Translations under genes and position numbers: made by a program
Notes under the pieces: model-generated
The model's input: only the letters and a program-made list of their open reading frames with translations
What the model was told of the DNA's origin: nothing
Databases searched by the model: none
Part shown: positions 1 through 11,699 of the stretch, piece by piece
How positions within the stretch are numbered: the first letter of the stretch is position 1
Layout: each line of letters starts with the position of its first letter
Assembly (NCBI GenBank): GCA_037127315.1
Contig: JBBBDQ010001273.1
Coordinates: 3,442,001-3,506,000 of the forward strand
Direction: 5' to 3'
DNA length: 64,000 nucleotides
Source: Ascarosepion bandense
Lineage: Eukaryota; Mollusca; Cephalopoda; Sepiida; Sepiidae

Positions 1-306
1 CGTAGGAATATCGTATTTTAATATCAATCTTCTATAAAATATGTTTGTAATTTGACTGAAAGTGATTAATTAACGCAGTAGTTTCTAGTAGAGTGTCTGT
101 AAGAATTCGAATTTGACTAATTTGTTAATTTTACCGAATCTTAATTTATACAGACGCTTATTACAAAGGTTCTACATGAAACAGGACAAGTCTTCGAAGT
201 AAGATTAGCTTATTTAGAATTCGACTTAGAAATATCACTTAATGCGGTATAAAATAACACGTCAAAAACGTTTAGCAATCACTACATTTTATTAGGTTGA
301 CGCACA
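1..306. other. Unannotated AT-rich sequence
   Basis: No open frame, RNA-like structure or recognised repeat is seen before the minisatellite begins. Confidence 0.4.
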
Positions 307-1215
307 ATGTTGTTCATTTTATTAGAGGCACATATAATTTTAATTTATGACAGACATATTATTGTTCCTTTTATTACAGAGACACACATTATTGCAGAGA
401 CACACAATGTTTATCATTTTATTGCAAAGACACACATTATTTTCATTTATTACAGAGGTCCATTATTGTTATTTTATTACAGACACACATCATTACAGAG
501 GCAGTGTTTCATCTTAGTAAATAGACACACGATATTTTCATTTATTACAGAGGTCCATTATTGTTCATTTTATTACAGAGACACACAATATTTTTCATTA
601 TATTACATAGATACACATATCATTTTCATTTATTACAGAAACCCTTTATTATTCATTTTATTACAGAGACCCATTGTTGTTCATTTTATTACAGTGCCAC
701 ACATTATTTTCATCTATTACAGAGACACATTGTTATACACCATTTTTCATTTCGTCACATTATAACAGACACATGATTTCATTTATTACAAAGACACACA
801 TCACTACAGAGACACAGTTTCTCATTTTAGTACATAGACACACGATATTTTCATTTATTACGGAGGTCCGTTATTGTTCATTTTATTACAGAGACTCATT
901 ATTGTTTATGTTATTTCAGAGAAACACATTATTACAGAGACACAATATTTTTCATTATATTACATAGACACACATATCATTTTCATTTGTTATGGAACTC
1001 CTTTATTGTTCATTTTATTACAGAACCACACATTATTACAATGACACAATGTTTTTCATTTTATTACATAGACACATATTATTTTCATTTATTACAGATA
1101 CATTGTTACACACCATTTTTCGTTTCGTCACATTATAACAGACACATTTTTATTATATTACCCAGATGCTTATTATTAGACAGATACACATTATTATTTA
1201 TTTCACCAGACATTA
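307..1215 (+). repeat. Degenerate minisatellite, ~20-30 bp units
   Basis: The stretch repeats the core CATTTTATTACAGAGACACA in degenerate form about thirty times, with variants in which the end reads GAGGTCCATTATTG or AGTGCCACAC. Larger blocks of several cores recur, for example the block at about 520-640 is echoed at about 840-980, so there is higher-order structure. Open frames of 152, 97 and 79 codons here are readings of the repeat (recurrent Phe-Ile-Tyr-Tyr-Arg-Asp/Glu-Thr), have no recognisable domain and are not called as genes. Confidence 0.85.
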
Positions 1216-1770
1216 TTTTCATCTAAGCATATTTTATAATGCATACATTTTTAAAACTTAATATATACATGTATAAACTTCTTATCAACAACCTCCTTCT
1301 TTTATTCCTAGTCGAGACAATACCACTCTCCTTTTACGTCAGGTAGCAGTAACAGTTCAGTGGTGATATATATCCTTTCCTTCCACCTTTCTTCTTATGC
1401 GCCTTTGGAATACAAAACGATTAAACCTACAAACTTCTGCTACTCCAACTGACTACTGACCACGTAGGAGAGAAAGTCGGACCAAACACAAATAGATCAT
1501 GTTGCTTCTGTGTTACAAGCGGTAAGATTCTGCCCACCTGACTTGATAATGCCGGCTTTGAATTTCACTTGAAGTCGCGCGCAAAAAGTAACCTTAGAGT
1601 GCGATGGATACATTGTCGTCTAAATGACGCCAAAATGAAAACGAGACTGATATCTGATTTTAACACATATATTTATCAAAATGACAAAAAAAAATCTTGA
1701 AATACTAAAGAGTTAATTTATTCAATAAAATTTCCATTGACTTCAACCACGGACTTCAGAATTTCCTGTA
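1216..1770. other. Unannotated stretch
   Basis: Mixed-composition sequence with no supported gene or recognised repeat. Confidence 0.35.
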
Positions 1771-1789
1771 ACTCTTTTGGACGGTTTCT

Positions 1790-1850
1790 TTGTTTAAGTC
1801 AGTGAATTCTGCCATGTAGTCGTTCCACTTCAGGTCGGATATACAGGGTA
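1790..1850 (-). repeat. Orphan piece of the 184-bp array unit (CAGGGT end)
   Basis: Read on the minus strand, the sequence around 1800-1850 contains CCCTGTATATCCGACCTGAA followed by GTGGAACGA. This is the core of the tandem unit at 4.8-5.6 kb. It is a single dispersed copy, which suggests that the array unit derives from a mobile repeat. Boundaries are approximate. Confidence 0.55.
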
Positions 1851-1888
1851 CACCAAAAGTAGTTATGCAGTTGTATAGTTATTTATAT

Positions 1889-2168
1889 CAGTCAGTCAGT
1901 TAAGTGCCATACGTGATACACGCTTGGGCGATCATGTCTCGAAAGAGACATGACTGACTGGGCAGAAGATTATCCCGCAGTAGTTTACCATTACTTTCTA
2001 CGGTAGACTGGTTGCTGTTCTATTATTTAACCCCTAACTGGAGGGAAGAAATGGATTAATACCTTTCCCAATGGTATTTGCGTTTAAGTGAATGCAACGA
2101 ATTCAACTGGAATTCGAACTCTGCTCCCCGATTTCTCGTTCCGAGCCGATATCCACTGTATCAACAGT
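1889..2168 (-). mobile_element. SINE1, tRNA-derived SINE (copy 1)
   Basis: The plus strand begins with the tail sequence GTCAGTCAGTTAAGTGCCAT and runs through TGATACACGCTTGGGCGATC to the tRNA-like head near 2100-2168, where AATTCGAACTC is the complement of the B box. There is a small internal deletion of the segment that usually reads CCAACCAAGGCTATAGAACC. The copy is non-coding and diverged. Confidence 0.85.
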
Positions 2169-2423
2169 AATACTTACTGAGGCATACTTCGCGAGAGGGT
2201 AGTGCCATGAGTTAGAATCAAAGTTAATCTCGCCGAATTTTTTTTTCAACATGGGCGAGCATCTTCTCATTCTGCTTTGGCTGTAAAGGATTAACTTGAC
2301 TACCTTCTGTCGACGTTGGATAGTCGGACGACCAAACAACATTGAATGGCCACCACGTTCACCCGACTCAACACTAAGTCACTTCTTAGTGTATAAATGT
2401 TTATGAGACAAATCTTTACGCAC
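2169..2423. other. Unannotated stretch
   Basis: No supported gene or recognised repeat. The 79-codon minus frame at 2103-2342 partly overlaps the SINE head and has no domain. Confidence 0.35.
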
Positions 2424-2490
2424 TAGACGAATTAAATCTGTACACAGTAGACGAATTAAATATTTACACAGTAGGCGAATTAAAAGAGTT
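2424..2490 (+). repeat. Short tandem repeat, 24-bp unit
   Basis: The unit TAGACGAATTAAAT plus a variable CTGTACACAG/ATTTACACAG end is present about 2.7 times in a row, starting at 2424, 2448 and 2472. Confidence 0.75.
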
Positions 2491-2837
2491 AATCTTGCAT
2501 GCATTTAATGACATTGATCTGAATTTGTGTCGTACTGTGTGTCACAGTGTTCTGGAGAGGTTAAAGAAAGCTGCAAGTTTGAATGAGGACATTTCGAGCT
2601 GTGCGAGATTAAACAGTGTTTAATAAATGGAATTGCAATCACTAAATATAAAAAATAAACGTGAAAATTAGTATAATGTAAAACAATCTGCAAAGTATAT
2701 GTACATATATATGTAAATTTGTACAATTATGTCACTTGTGATTGCCATAAACTTATCTTAACTCGCATCTGACCAGCTGTCAACTTATTTTAAATACGGC
2801 AGACAGGTCAAAAAAGCTCAAATCTGTGATTAAGTAA

Positions 2838-3487
2838 TGCTTTTATTCTAAATTTTATGACATAAATATGTAATACTTGTGTAAATCAGATTAATTTAAC
2901 ATTAAATTTGCTAACATTCCAAAAATAGTATTTCACAGATGTATATTTTAGTTTTGCAAGATTTTTTAAAGCGGATAATTAAGTTTTGTTTACAAATGTG
3001 TCGATCGCTCAAAAATGGCTGAAAAATTGAAAAATTTAAAAAATCTCAAAATTTTATATTCCAATCAATATAATTTTCTGTTTGAAATACACCGGAGTAT
3101 TTTGCTTACTGGAAGTAGTAAGTAAGTATTACTTGCGTAAATCAGATTAATTTCACATAAACTTTCCTAATTTAAAAAAATAATGTATCACATGTACATT
3201 TTATTTTTGCAAGATTTTTAAAAGGGGGAATTAACGTTTGTTTACAAATATATCAATCGCTCAAAAAATGGCCGAAAAATTGAAAGATTTTTTTTAAATC
3301 TCAATTTTTTTTATTCCAATCAATATAATTTCTGTTTAAAATACACCAGAATATTTTGCTTACTGGAAATAGTAAATTTAATCATTTAGCTTTCAATTAA
3401 AATTAGAATAAACGTTTCACTAGAAAACTTCTTTATTTTTAAAATTCAATTTTAAAGTTTGTTATCGAAAATTAGTGGAGGTACCTA
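2838..3487 (-). mobile_element. TIR-element family, end fragment with internal duplication (copy D)
   Basis: The right edge reads GTGGAGGTACCTA and ends at 3487; this is the inverse of the TAGGTACCTCCAC terminus of the complete copy at 33103. The interior shares CCAATCAATATAATTTCTGT, ATTTTGCTTACTGGAA and TTTTTGCAAGATTTTTAAA with other copies. A segment of about 250 bp is present twice in direct orientation (about 2870-3120 and 3127-3370). Only one terminus is visible. The element is non-coding. Confidence 0.7.
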
Positions 3488-3665
3488 TGCTAATCTGACC
3501 AAACTTAGCATGTTGGAAGAGTTGTCTCAACTTGTCTACAGTCCAGACCCAGCACCATCAGATTACCACCTTTTCCTAGACATAGCTTATTTCATGCGCC
3601 GACGGCTATACAACAATCTGGATAAGGTTGTAAACGTATGTAGGGAGGTTTTTCTCTTTAAATAA
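3488..3665 (+). pseudogene. Mariner-like transposase fragment
   Basis: A transposase of this class cuts and pastes a DNA element at TA sites in the nucleus. The only readable part is in the frame 3459-3665, where residues around LVYSPDPAPSDYHLFLD match the conserved SPDLAPSDYHLF motif of mariner transposases, which carries the last catalytic aspartate of the DDD triad. About 30 further residues with RRRLYNNLDKV fit the following helix. The N-terminal DNA-binding region and the first two catalytic aspartates are absent. The 5' side is cut by the TIR-element terminus at 3487, so the called frame begins in unrelated sequence. This is a dead relic; assignment to mariner rather than another Tc1/mariner subgroup is by motif only. 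Confidence 0.65.
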
Positions 3666-4780
3666 GCCAGATCACATAAGCACTGCATTGGGATTCTGAC
3701 ACAAGGATGGCAAAAGACGTAAATATGCTGGGATATATTTTGATGAACAAACGCGTTTCCTTTGTAATTTGTTCGAAATATTAAAGCTTGAAATCCGAAT
3801 AAGTTTTTGGCTCAGCATATTATATGACATTAATTTACTTACAAATCTCCGGGTCAGAGTTTCGAATACTAGTGGAATTTCCCCGGGGCCAGCTTCTGTA
3901 TATTTAACCTGATTTAACTGATGTTCATTATTAGTCAACTTTATCTTACCGCCATTTCTAATAAGGCGGTTTGCGTCTTCTTTTTTGTCTGGTATTCAGC
4001 AAATGATCTGTCAGAGTCGGTCTTATCAACATTGTTAAATGATTAACAACAAACGAAATACAGAGCAGCGTTGGTCGCATTGAGGATGATTTGTTGATCT
4101 AATTACTTGACTGGCGCTGGCCGTATTGTTTCATGTTCTCTGTCGCCCTTACAAGATGTAATCGTCAATGGATGACGCGTTGATTTGGCTTCTGTAATTG
4201 TTTGTAGAAGCCGACGCCATGTTAGCCGGCGACCACCATTGATATATCCTTTCTGAAATCAGACATTTCCGGACATCGGAACGAAGAATACAAGATACTT
4301 GTTGATGGACGCCAAGATATTAGTGTGTGTTTTTTTTTTCATTGATTTGTGTAATTATTCCTAGTACTTGACTTGACAATAAGATATTTTCTATCGCCTT
4401 CATTTCAGCACTCATGAACGCTATTAAAGTATAGATGGAGAGAATCTGATGGTAAAATAGATGATACACATTTTAAAAAAAAAGTCCGTATATAACATTC
4501 TCTGACTTCTGTCAGTCTGTCCGTCGGTCGCACCCTCTAAAATGCCTATACACTAAAAATAGAAATCAAATTTTGGGAAGAAGTGCGAAGCGGTAAGCGG
4601 TTACAAAGTACTGTTGGTTTTACTCGAGTGCCAAGCTTAGTACAATGAATTTTCATTAATTTTGGGAAGAAATTTAAAGTGTTATTATTTAACATACAAA
4701 ATACTTCAACTATTCTAAAACAAGTTAATGATTAAAATAACAAAAGAATATTTAATAAAATACAATATTCTTTTCTGCAT
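3666..4780. other. Unannotated stretch
   Basis: AT-rich sequence without a supported gene. The 88-codon minus frame at 3672-3938 has no recognisable domain. Confidence 0.35.
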
Positions 4781-4784
4781 ATCT

Positions 4785-5608
4785 TTTCTTTACATTTTTC
4801 TTAGCATGTTTAAGTAAATGTTACTGTAAAAATAATGTTAGTATGTAAATAAATATACAACTGTATGTCTATTTTTGGTCGACCCTGTATATTCGACCCG
4901 AACGGGAACGAATACATTGCATATTTAGCTGATTCTACTGCTAGGAAGTTCGTGTCACTGTGTCTAATCAGAAAGTTTTTTTTCTCGTCATGTATAAGTA
5001 AGTGTTACTGTAAAAATCATGTCAGTATATGAATAAATTCACAACTGTATTACGGAAAGTTCTGGAGATTAACGAAATTTTTACAGTAACACCTACTTAA
5101 ACCAAGATCAATTGGTGGTTTCTCCTATGTTGTTAGGGGTCACAGGTTCGAATCCTACCGAAAGACACACGTTTTCGTAACAAAATTTCTCGGAATAAAT
5201 CAGGCCGGTAGAAATATGTACATATATGTACTGTTTGATTAAAAACGAAATTTCTACTCAAATATGAGTACCGATTAATAACAATAATGAAGCAAATAAA
5301 TTGAGTACAACTTTATAATTACTTTTGGCCCACCCTGTATATCCGACTTGAAAAAGTGCGAATACACCAAATCTAAAGCTGCATTTACTGCTACGAAGTT
5401 TGGTCCATCTTGTCGTGTCAGAAAGTTTTTCTTGTCATGTTTAAGTAAGTTTTACTGTAAAAATCACGTCAGCATATAAATAAATATACAAATGTATCAC
5501 TAATTTTGGCCCACTCTGTATATCTGACCTGAAGTGGAACGAATATATTGAATCTACTGCTACGAAGGTTGGGTCACTGTGTCGGTCTAAAAAAATTTTT
5601 CTTGTCAT
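4785..5608 (+). repeat. Tandem array of a ~184-bp unit, interrupted by SINE2
   Basis: Successive units start with CATGTTTAAGTAAGTGTTAC-like sequence at 4805, 4989 and 5436, and a truncated unit ends near 5605. Each contains ACTGTAAAAAT, a run ending in ACAACTGTAT, the segment CCACCCTGTATATCCGACCT, a (T)GGAACGAATA block and CTACTGCTACGAAG. The spacing between the first two starts is 184 bp. The second interval is 447 bp because about 265 bp of foreign tRNA-like sequence lies inside it. No coding potential is seen. Confidence 0.8.
5046..5318 (+). mobile_element. SINE2, tRNA-like retroposon inside the 184-bp array
   Basis: The segment interrupts a repeat unit after ACAACTGTAT. It contains CACAGGTTCGAATCCTACCG at about 5149-5168, a near-perfect Pol III B box. 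It ends with ACTCAAATATGAGTACCGAT and a GAAGCAAATAAA tail that is shared with the copy at 44.5-44.76 kb. The shared tail on a different head context supports a transposed unit rather than a tRNA gene. Edges are set by comparison with the uninterrupted unit. Confidence 0.65.
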
Positions 5609-6847
5609 AGTACTTCTTGCACATTTATTATTTTCCTTTCGTCCGTGTATTGAATAATGTTGCAAAATTCAATCAGGTGCTCTCGCTATTCATGTATGTT
5701 TCATGCTCAGGAGTAAGAAATCCTAACAATGTATTCTTCGCTGGGAAAAAGGAGAAACAATTTTCTTTAAAAATATTGTTTATTGTGAAGTTTTTTTCAA
5801 GTGAAATTAAATTAACGAAATTACTAAAACGCGAAATGTGGTTTTGTCAAAGTAATTTTTTAAATCAGCTGATACAAATTTCATCAATTGAACGAAACAG
5901 AGTTTGTAAATCTCGACAAAAAGATTAGCAATAACTTGAACAATAATAAATATTTTGATGATTTCAACATTATTGACAAAATCCAAAGAGAGATCTGCAA
6001 AAGAAATTATCCTGACTGGGCATCTCGTCTCCTGTTTTTTTTTTTACACCGACATGACGTGGTTTCCTTTTCTATAAATATTTACATGGCAACTGACGAA
6101 TGAGATTTTTTTATCTGGTTCCCAGACTTCATGGATTCCAGCTACTAGATTGGCAACAAGGTCCCACCGCTTTACTATTGAGTTAGATAGCTTTAACCGC
6201 CACGTCTACTAACATGACTTTTTTCGTATTTCCCGTTTGTGGATTACTTGCTTTACTAATACTAAAATCTTCAGAAATTTAAATGCAATGTCATCGCCAT
6301 CTGTTTTCTTGAACCCCGTTCATTTTTGTCCTTTTTTAAATGCTTCCCATTTTCAATTTTCACATTCTCTTTCACATTAACTCCCTGTAACTTCCTAATC
6401 GAACTTTCAAATTTCTTAACTTTTTGTTTAGAAGACATCTTTCATTATTCCAATGCGTCTTCAGTTTTCGGTGTCAGTTGTTATAACATTTTCCAGATAC
6501 TTAAACTTGTGTATTTATTTAATTTTGAAGACTTCTATTAGTAGCCGATATTTTGATATTTTTCTCTTGCTGATAAATATACTTTCTGTCTAGAAGATCC
6601 TGTAGTTTTCCTTCTGTTTCTACCATCAACACAGTGCCACATTTGCTGTCAATACTGAAATTTTGTCAGTGAGATCAAACAGTGAATTAAAAGAAAACTG
6701 AAGTTTGATTACGTTGTCAGCTTTTTAAACATAGGCTCAAGACGAGTACTTTTCATTACTTTCTAGTACGAAAGAAGGCCGGAGAATATAACGGCCGTAA
6801 CGTTGTGAGGTTAAAAACTGAAGTCAAATTATGGCGGCCACAATCTT
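5609..6847. other. Unannotated stretch
   Basis: AT-rich sequence with no supported gene. The 103-codon frame at 5617-5928 and its neighbours show no domain. The motif GAAGGCCGGAGAATATAACG near 6774 resembles one near 54020-54050 (complement), perhaps a dispersed repeat. Confidence 0.35.
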
Positions 6848-7630
6848 AAAAATATAAAATATGCCGATGACAATGTGTGGATGGCAGACACAGAAAGAAA
6901 TCTACAATCACTCCTACAGAATGTATTGAAGGAAAGCGAGAAGAAAGGACTAAGTATAAGCAAAAGCAAAAAGCAAAAAGTGCTAATCCCATAAGGTGGG
7001 GATAATAAAATCAAACAGGTAGAGAAAATTGAATATCTGCGCCGTGTTTTAACAGATAACGGAGAGTTGCACTTTCCGACCTCTGTTAAATATGAGATAT
7101 GAAGACGTTTTGGGATGGCAAAAGACGCATTCCAAAAGCTAAACATAGTATTAAGGGACAGGAAAATATTATTGGAAGCAAAGAAAAGAGTTCTGAATTG
7201 TTACGTTATATCTGTCCTCTTGTATGGCAGCGAATGCTATACAATCTTCTTAAAGATGAAGAGGAGACTCAAAGCAACAGAAATGTAGTTCTGCAGAAGG
7301 ATGCTGAGGTTAACTTGGACCAAACATGAGAGCAACAACGAGGTTTTGGAGAGAATGTAGACAAATAGAGTGCTTATACATAACATCAGGAAGAAAAATG
7401 TTTCTGGGACACGTAACGTGGAAGGAGGGCTGGAAGATACTGATACTCTCAGGGCGGATAGAAGGAAAGGGAGACTGGAGAAAATAGCGTGTGACATACG
7501 AGGTGGGCTTGATCAAATGGTGGGAAGTGTTTGGGAAAATAACATGATGAACGCTTATTAAGAGCTACGAAGGACAGAAGACGTGGAGAGCTATGATAGC
7601 CTACGCCCTGAAGAGATATGGCACATAAAA
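6848..7630 (+). pseudogene. LINE type 1 reverse transcriptase, C-terminal half, broken
   Basis: This is the remnant of a non-LTR retrotransposon polyprotein that would nick the target and copy its own RNA. The frame starting near 6851 reads KYADDNVWMADTERNLQSLL, which contains the Y-x-D-D catalytic motif of the RT palm, followed by EKKGLSISKSK. After a frameshift comes a run with VLNCYVISVLLYGSEC at about 7190-7240 and then TEMWFCRRMLRLTWTKHESN at about 7270-7340, a C-terminal region typical of endonuclease/RT LINEs of RTE-like type. The last recognisable residues are near 7629 (AYALKRYGT). No endonuclease domain or RT motifs 1-4 are present. Several frameshifts and stops show it is dead. Clade assignment is tentative. 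Confidence 0.75.
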
Positions 7631-8572
7631 GTAATTCATACAACTCGGTGTATAATGACGATAATTCTTCATCTCAAATATTCAGATAACATTTATCGTT
7701 CTCTTTTAGGCGTTAAATGTCTCTAATTTTACTTTCACTCATAAATATAATTTTTTCTGTTGTATAATGAATCCTATAGCAGTAGCATTTATTTTTAAAA
7801 TGATATTGTCAAAATTTGTGTATCTTTGTTTATGAATTTAAACATGAACAATGGAGGAAAACGAAAGCAATATATTCTGCATTCTATTTAGTCTAAGAAC
7901 AGAAAGAAAATATCTCAGTCGTGTTAAAATTGATTTTTTCCAGTTTATGAAGAAGAGATTTTATTGATTTGCTTTCTATTGCTTATCAATCCTTTGCGGA
8001 TAATTTAAAGCCAGAAAATATTTTAAGATCTTAAGAATCATTTTTTAGATTATAGTGATTTAGTGATACAAATCTTACTAATGACCCATTAACTTGGGGA
8101 GAAATGGTGATTTCATAGCTTTCAAAAAAAATCGTGTCATTATCCATTACATCATCTGCAGATCTAACCTTACAGCACCTGGTATACCCAGGCGATCACA
8201 CATCTAGGTACGAATCAGGTTCGATATTGGTTAAATTCAGTGATCGTGCGAAAACTGGTGTATCAACGTGATGCAGCCGTAAGCCTTATGGAGAAGTTAA
8301 TGATAACCGAACATTTTGAAAATGATTTGGCATGTTTATTGTTGAAGATTTCTTTCCAAAGCGATGTCGGATCATTGTCTGTAAAATGTGCATAATCTGG
8401 TGACACGTTTAATAAAAGTGGAGCATAACTTTGCAAGCGCGCCGAGTAAGAAATATCTTCAGACACGTTAACCTAGTCAGCTAAATAAGTATCTAATTTA
8501 GGGTGACGCCAACTATCTCTAATTTTTATATACAGTTTGCATTTTATATAGAGTAGAGACGCATTATCAATT
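7631..8572. other. Unannotated stretch
   Basis: AT-rich, no supported gene or recognised repeat. Confidence 0.35.
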
Positions 8573-8828
8573 TTGGAGAGCCGAGTTCGAATTCCAGTTG
8601 AATTCATTACATTCACTTGCGCACAAATACATTTGTGCATGAATCCGTCTCTTCTCCCTCTAGCTATGGGTTAAATAGACAGATTGGGTTCTCTAGCCTT
8701 GGTTGGCAACCTGTCTACCGCAGAAAGTAATGGCAACCTACCTGGGATAATCTTCGGCCCAATCAGTCATATCTCTTTTGAGACATGATCGCCCAATCGT
8801 GCATCACGTATGACATTTAACTGACTGA
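8573..8828 (+). mobile_element. SINE1 (copy 2), 5'-truncated
   Basis: The copy begins at GGAGAGCCGAGTTCGAATTC, so the B box is present but the A-box half of the head is lost. The body follows the family through TCTACCGCAGAAAGTAATGG and ends ATTTAACTGACTG at 8828. Confidence 0.85.
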
Positions 8829-9215
8829 ATATTTTCTGTTATAGCTAACATGTCTTTTCTTTTGTAATATTTAGCGATGTAATGAAAGCTTGCTTTTAAA
8901 CAGGGCTTCTGCAAGTATCTCGTGGGTCTCCACCGTATTTACGATACAGGGCCTCCAGAATCTACGGTATAAGGCTTCCCATTCAACTACATTTCAGTTT
9001 TGATAACGTATTCATATCAAATAACAATTTTATTTTAACATAATTATGCAAAATAATGCATCATAAGCAATATATGTGAACAATTCAAATAGAAAAATTG
9101 AAAATAAATACAATGCATCTAAATACAAATTAGACATTTCGCAATAGATCACTCCATCTTAAGTCAGATGGAATAAGTTTTACTCCAAGACTTAGCATGA
9201 GCAAAAAAAAAAAAA
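8829..9215. other. Unannotated stretch
   Basis: Nothing supported; a poly-A run lies near 9204-9217. Confidence 0.35.
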
Positions 9216-9642
9216 ATTCCCAGAATTTTTTCACGCTTTGTTAAATGATCCCATCAAGAATGAAGAAGACGCTTGAGGCAACAGAAATGTGGTTTTACAG
9301 AAGGATGTTGAGCATATCATGGACGGAGCACGTGAACAACGATAAGGTGTTTGAAAGGATTCAAATAAGAAAACACTCATACTTAACATCAGGAAGAGAC
9401 AGATGAAGTTCCTGGACACGTAATGAGGAAGGAGGGTCTCGAGAATTTAATACTCAGAAGACGTATAAAAGGAAAGAGAGACAGGGGAAAACAGCGTGAG
9501 ACCTACTTGATAGGTCAGAGTAAATGAATGGCGGAGCCGAATTTAGAAGAGATACCAAGAGGAAAATATTAAGAGTAACAAGAGACAGAGCCAAGTGGGA
9601 TTTCATGACCGCCTATATCCTAAAGAGACACGGCACTTGAAG
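9216..9642 (+). pseudogene. LINE type 1 C-terminal fragment
   Basis: The segment holds only the C-terminal tail of the type-1 LINE polyprotein. The readable run at about 9262-9350 gives KKTLEATEMWFYRRMLSISW followed by TEHVNNDKVFERI, matching the copies at 7.27, 31.8, 59.9 and 63.4 kb. After frameshifts the text continues with a FLGH-like block (KFLDT at about 9400) and a K-R/G-rich stretch, and closes with the YILKRHGT-like end near 9640. The RT domain is missing. The 62-codon minus-strand frame at 9231-9419 is an antisense shadow. Confidence 0.75.
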
Positions 9643-10320
9643 AAAAAGAATAGTCATTGTTGCTTAGCTTGATTTTTAACGTTTGTAAATATATTTAGAA
9701 AAGGCAAATGTTGATAATATAGAGAGGGTCACAAAGCACTGTCCTGGACTACCAATCAGGTTTTCCCCATCCATGCTTTTAAATTTTAATATTTTTGTCC
9801 TGAACATGCCTTACAGAAATGGACATTCGCCGAAGAACCTTATGCGTGCTTTATGTCGTCAAATAAGGTAAGTAGATACTCAATCCGAAACAGACTGGTC
9901 GCTTTTTGGTATGTGCCTCATACATATTTCCTAAGCTCACCTCAATCTGGAACAAAATAAAAATATGAAATCAACATTTAAAGATTGAACAAGACTGTCA
10001 TAGATAAGAAGTCATATAATCGCGAGAGTGACAATTTCACCTCAAAGATTGAAACTGATAGTTAAACCAACTTACTGCAGCATGAGGAATGTTCTCGTCG
10101 GTCTCTTATATTCGAAAGTGTGAGCGAGTTTTTCCCTGTTCGCCACCTATATTAATGATTATCATAACAAACTTTTGTTTATCCTTCCAGTGACTTCGAT
10201 GCTAATCGGATTGATCATTTCCGCCTTGAGGGTCGTTGCATTTACGCACTGGTCATTTTAATAGATTGGACGATAATACGGCCAACCTGCGGCCTTCGAC
10301 TTTGTACCAAGACGCCTCGT
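9643..10320. other. Unannotated stretch
   Basis: Mixed sequence without a supported gene. Confidence 0.35.
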
Positions 10321-10379
10321 TATGAGTCGCTGCCCAGTTGTTGTTATCCATTCTTCATCCTTCTTCATTGATGATTTCT

Positions 10380-11145
10380 TTTTCGTTCTTCTGACTGTCC
10401 CCATTCTTTCTTTTCTACATCTTTATATATACTTATCTTCTTTAAGTAACTCTTCTTTCTTTCTTTCTTTCTTTCTATTTATAACTCCACATCCTCCCCT
10501 TTTTCCTCCTTATTTTTCTTCAATTATTTCTTTCCTTCGTTCCTTCTTTCTATTTATGACCGTCCACATTTTCATAATATTGATTGTATACCTTCTCACT
10601 TTTTGTCACTAACATCTATCTCAATATACTTCCGCTTTCTTCTTCTTCTTCTTCACTCCTTTTTTCTGTTTTCTTTCTTTTGTTTCTTCTTTTTATTTAT
10701 AACTACATACCCTCCTCTTTCTTCTCCAATTCTTTCTTTTTATTTTTGACAGTCTAGTTCTTCATAATATTGTTTGTATACCCTCTCACTCTTTGTCACT
10801 AACTTCTATCTCCTTATCTTTCTTCTTCTTCTTCTTTCTTTCTTTCTTTTCATAGCTCCATACCCTTCTCTTTCTTCTCCATTTTTACCAATTCTTTCTT
10901 TCTTTTTTTATTTATTTCGTTCCTTCTTTTTCTTTCCATTGCTTTTTTCTCTTTATCATTCTCTTAAATGTGCTATGTAACTTCAGAACGCAGTCGATCA
11001 TGGACTTCCACTTGGCTCTGTCACGTGTCGCTCTCAAAATTCTTCCTCTTCGTAACTCTCTCAAACAATCTCTTCTTCTTCTTCTTCTTCTTCTTCTTCT
11101 TCTTCTTCTTCTTCTTCTTCCTTCGTTCCTTCGTTCCTTTTATTT
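10380..11145 (+). repeat. Pyrimidine-rich tract with TTTC and CTT repeats
   Basis: The plus strand is dominated by T and C, with (TTTC)n near 10456-10485, (CTT)n runs near 10641, 10824 and a long (CTT)n at about 11067-11120. Two imperfect copies of a larger block (about 10500-10620 and 10690-10815) share TCTTCATAATATTG-like and TCTCACTCTTTGTCACTAAC text. The Phe/Leu/Ser-rich frames of 60-96 codons here are compositional artefacts. Confidence 0.85.
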
Positions 11146-11699
11146 TTCTATTTAACTCTTGTCCGTCTCTTCTAATTAGAAGCCGTCGGCAGAGTAAACA
11201 TGCGTGCAATTAGCGTTAGTTAACCGATATTTCTACTATTGGCCTGCAAGCAAAATAACGAAGCAGCGAGCGGATCACAAGCGGGTGAGGATTTGAAACC
11301 CGGTATCAGGAGGTCATGTTATAGGATTAAGGACTAATGAATAGAAATTTGGAAAACAGGGCAGAGAAAAAAAATTGAAGTCACCAAAGGAGCTACAAAC
11401 AAATGCTTAAAGATAAAATATAAAAGCTATCAGTTGAACAGAAAATAAGAAACGGAAATATCATTAACATTTTAAGATGGGAACGTAATCGATTAATAAA
11501 CATACTAATTTGATAAAATCTTAAGTCACATTATGTTTATGCATGTGCGAAAAATAAAAATTGTTTATATAATCTTTGACTGCTACTAAAAGGTACTCCA
11601 ATAACTTGGACCGATTTTAATTTGTGAATTATGTTTAAGCGTCTAATGATTTTTTTCAATTTCTTTCAGATTTAACAACTTCATTTTTTGGTAATTTTG
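11146..11699. other. Unannotated stretch with a weak B-box-like motif
   Basis: No gene is supported. Near 11290-11306 the minus strand reads CCGGGTTTCAAATCC, which resembles a Pol III B box, but no convincing A box or cloverleaf was found. Confidence 0.3.

Noticed and set aside
307..1215. CRISPR-like array
   Set aside because: Units are contiguous and degenerate with no constant repeat plus unique spacers, and the DNA is eukaryotic in character.
5149..5168. Functional tRNA gene at the strong B box
   Set aside because: No matching A box, acceptor stem or anticodon arm. The body and tail are shared with a second copy, so it is a retroposon.
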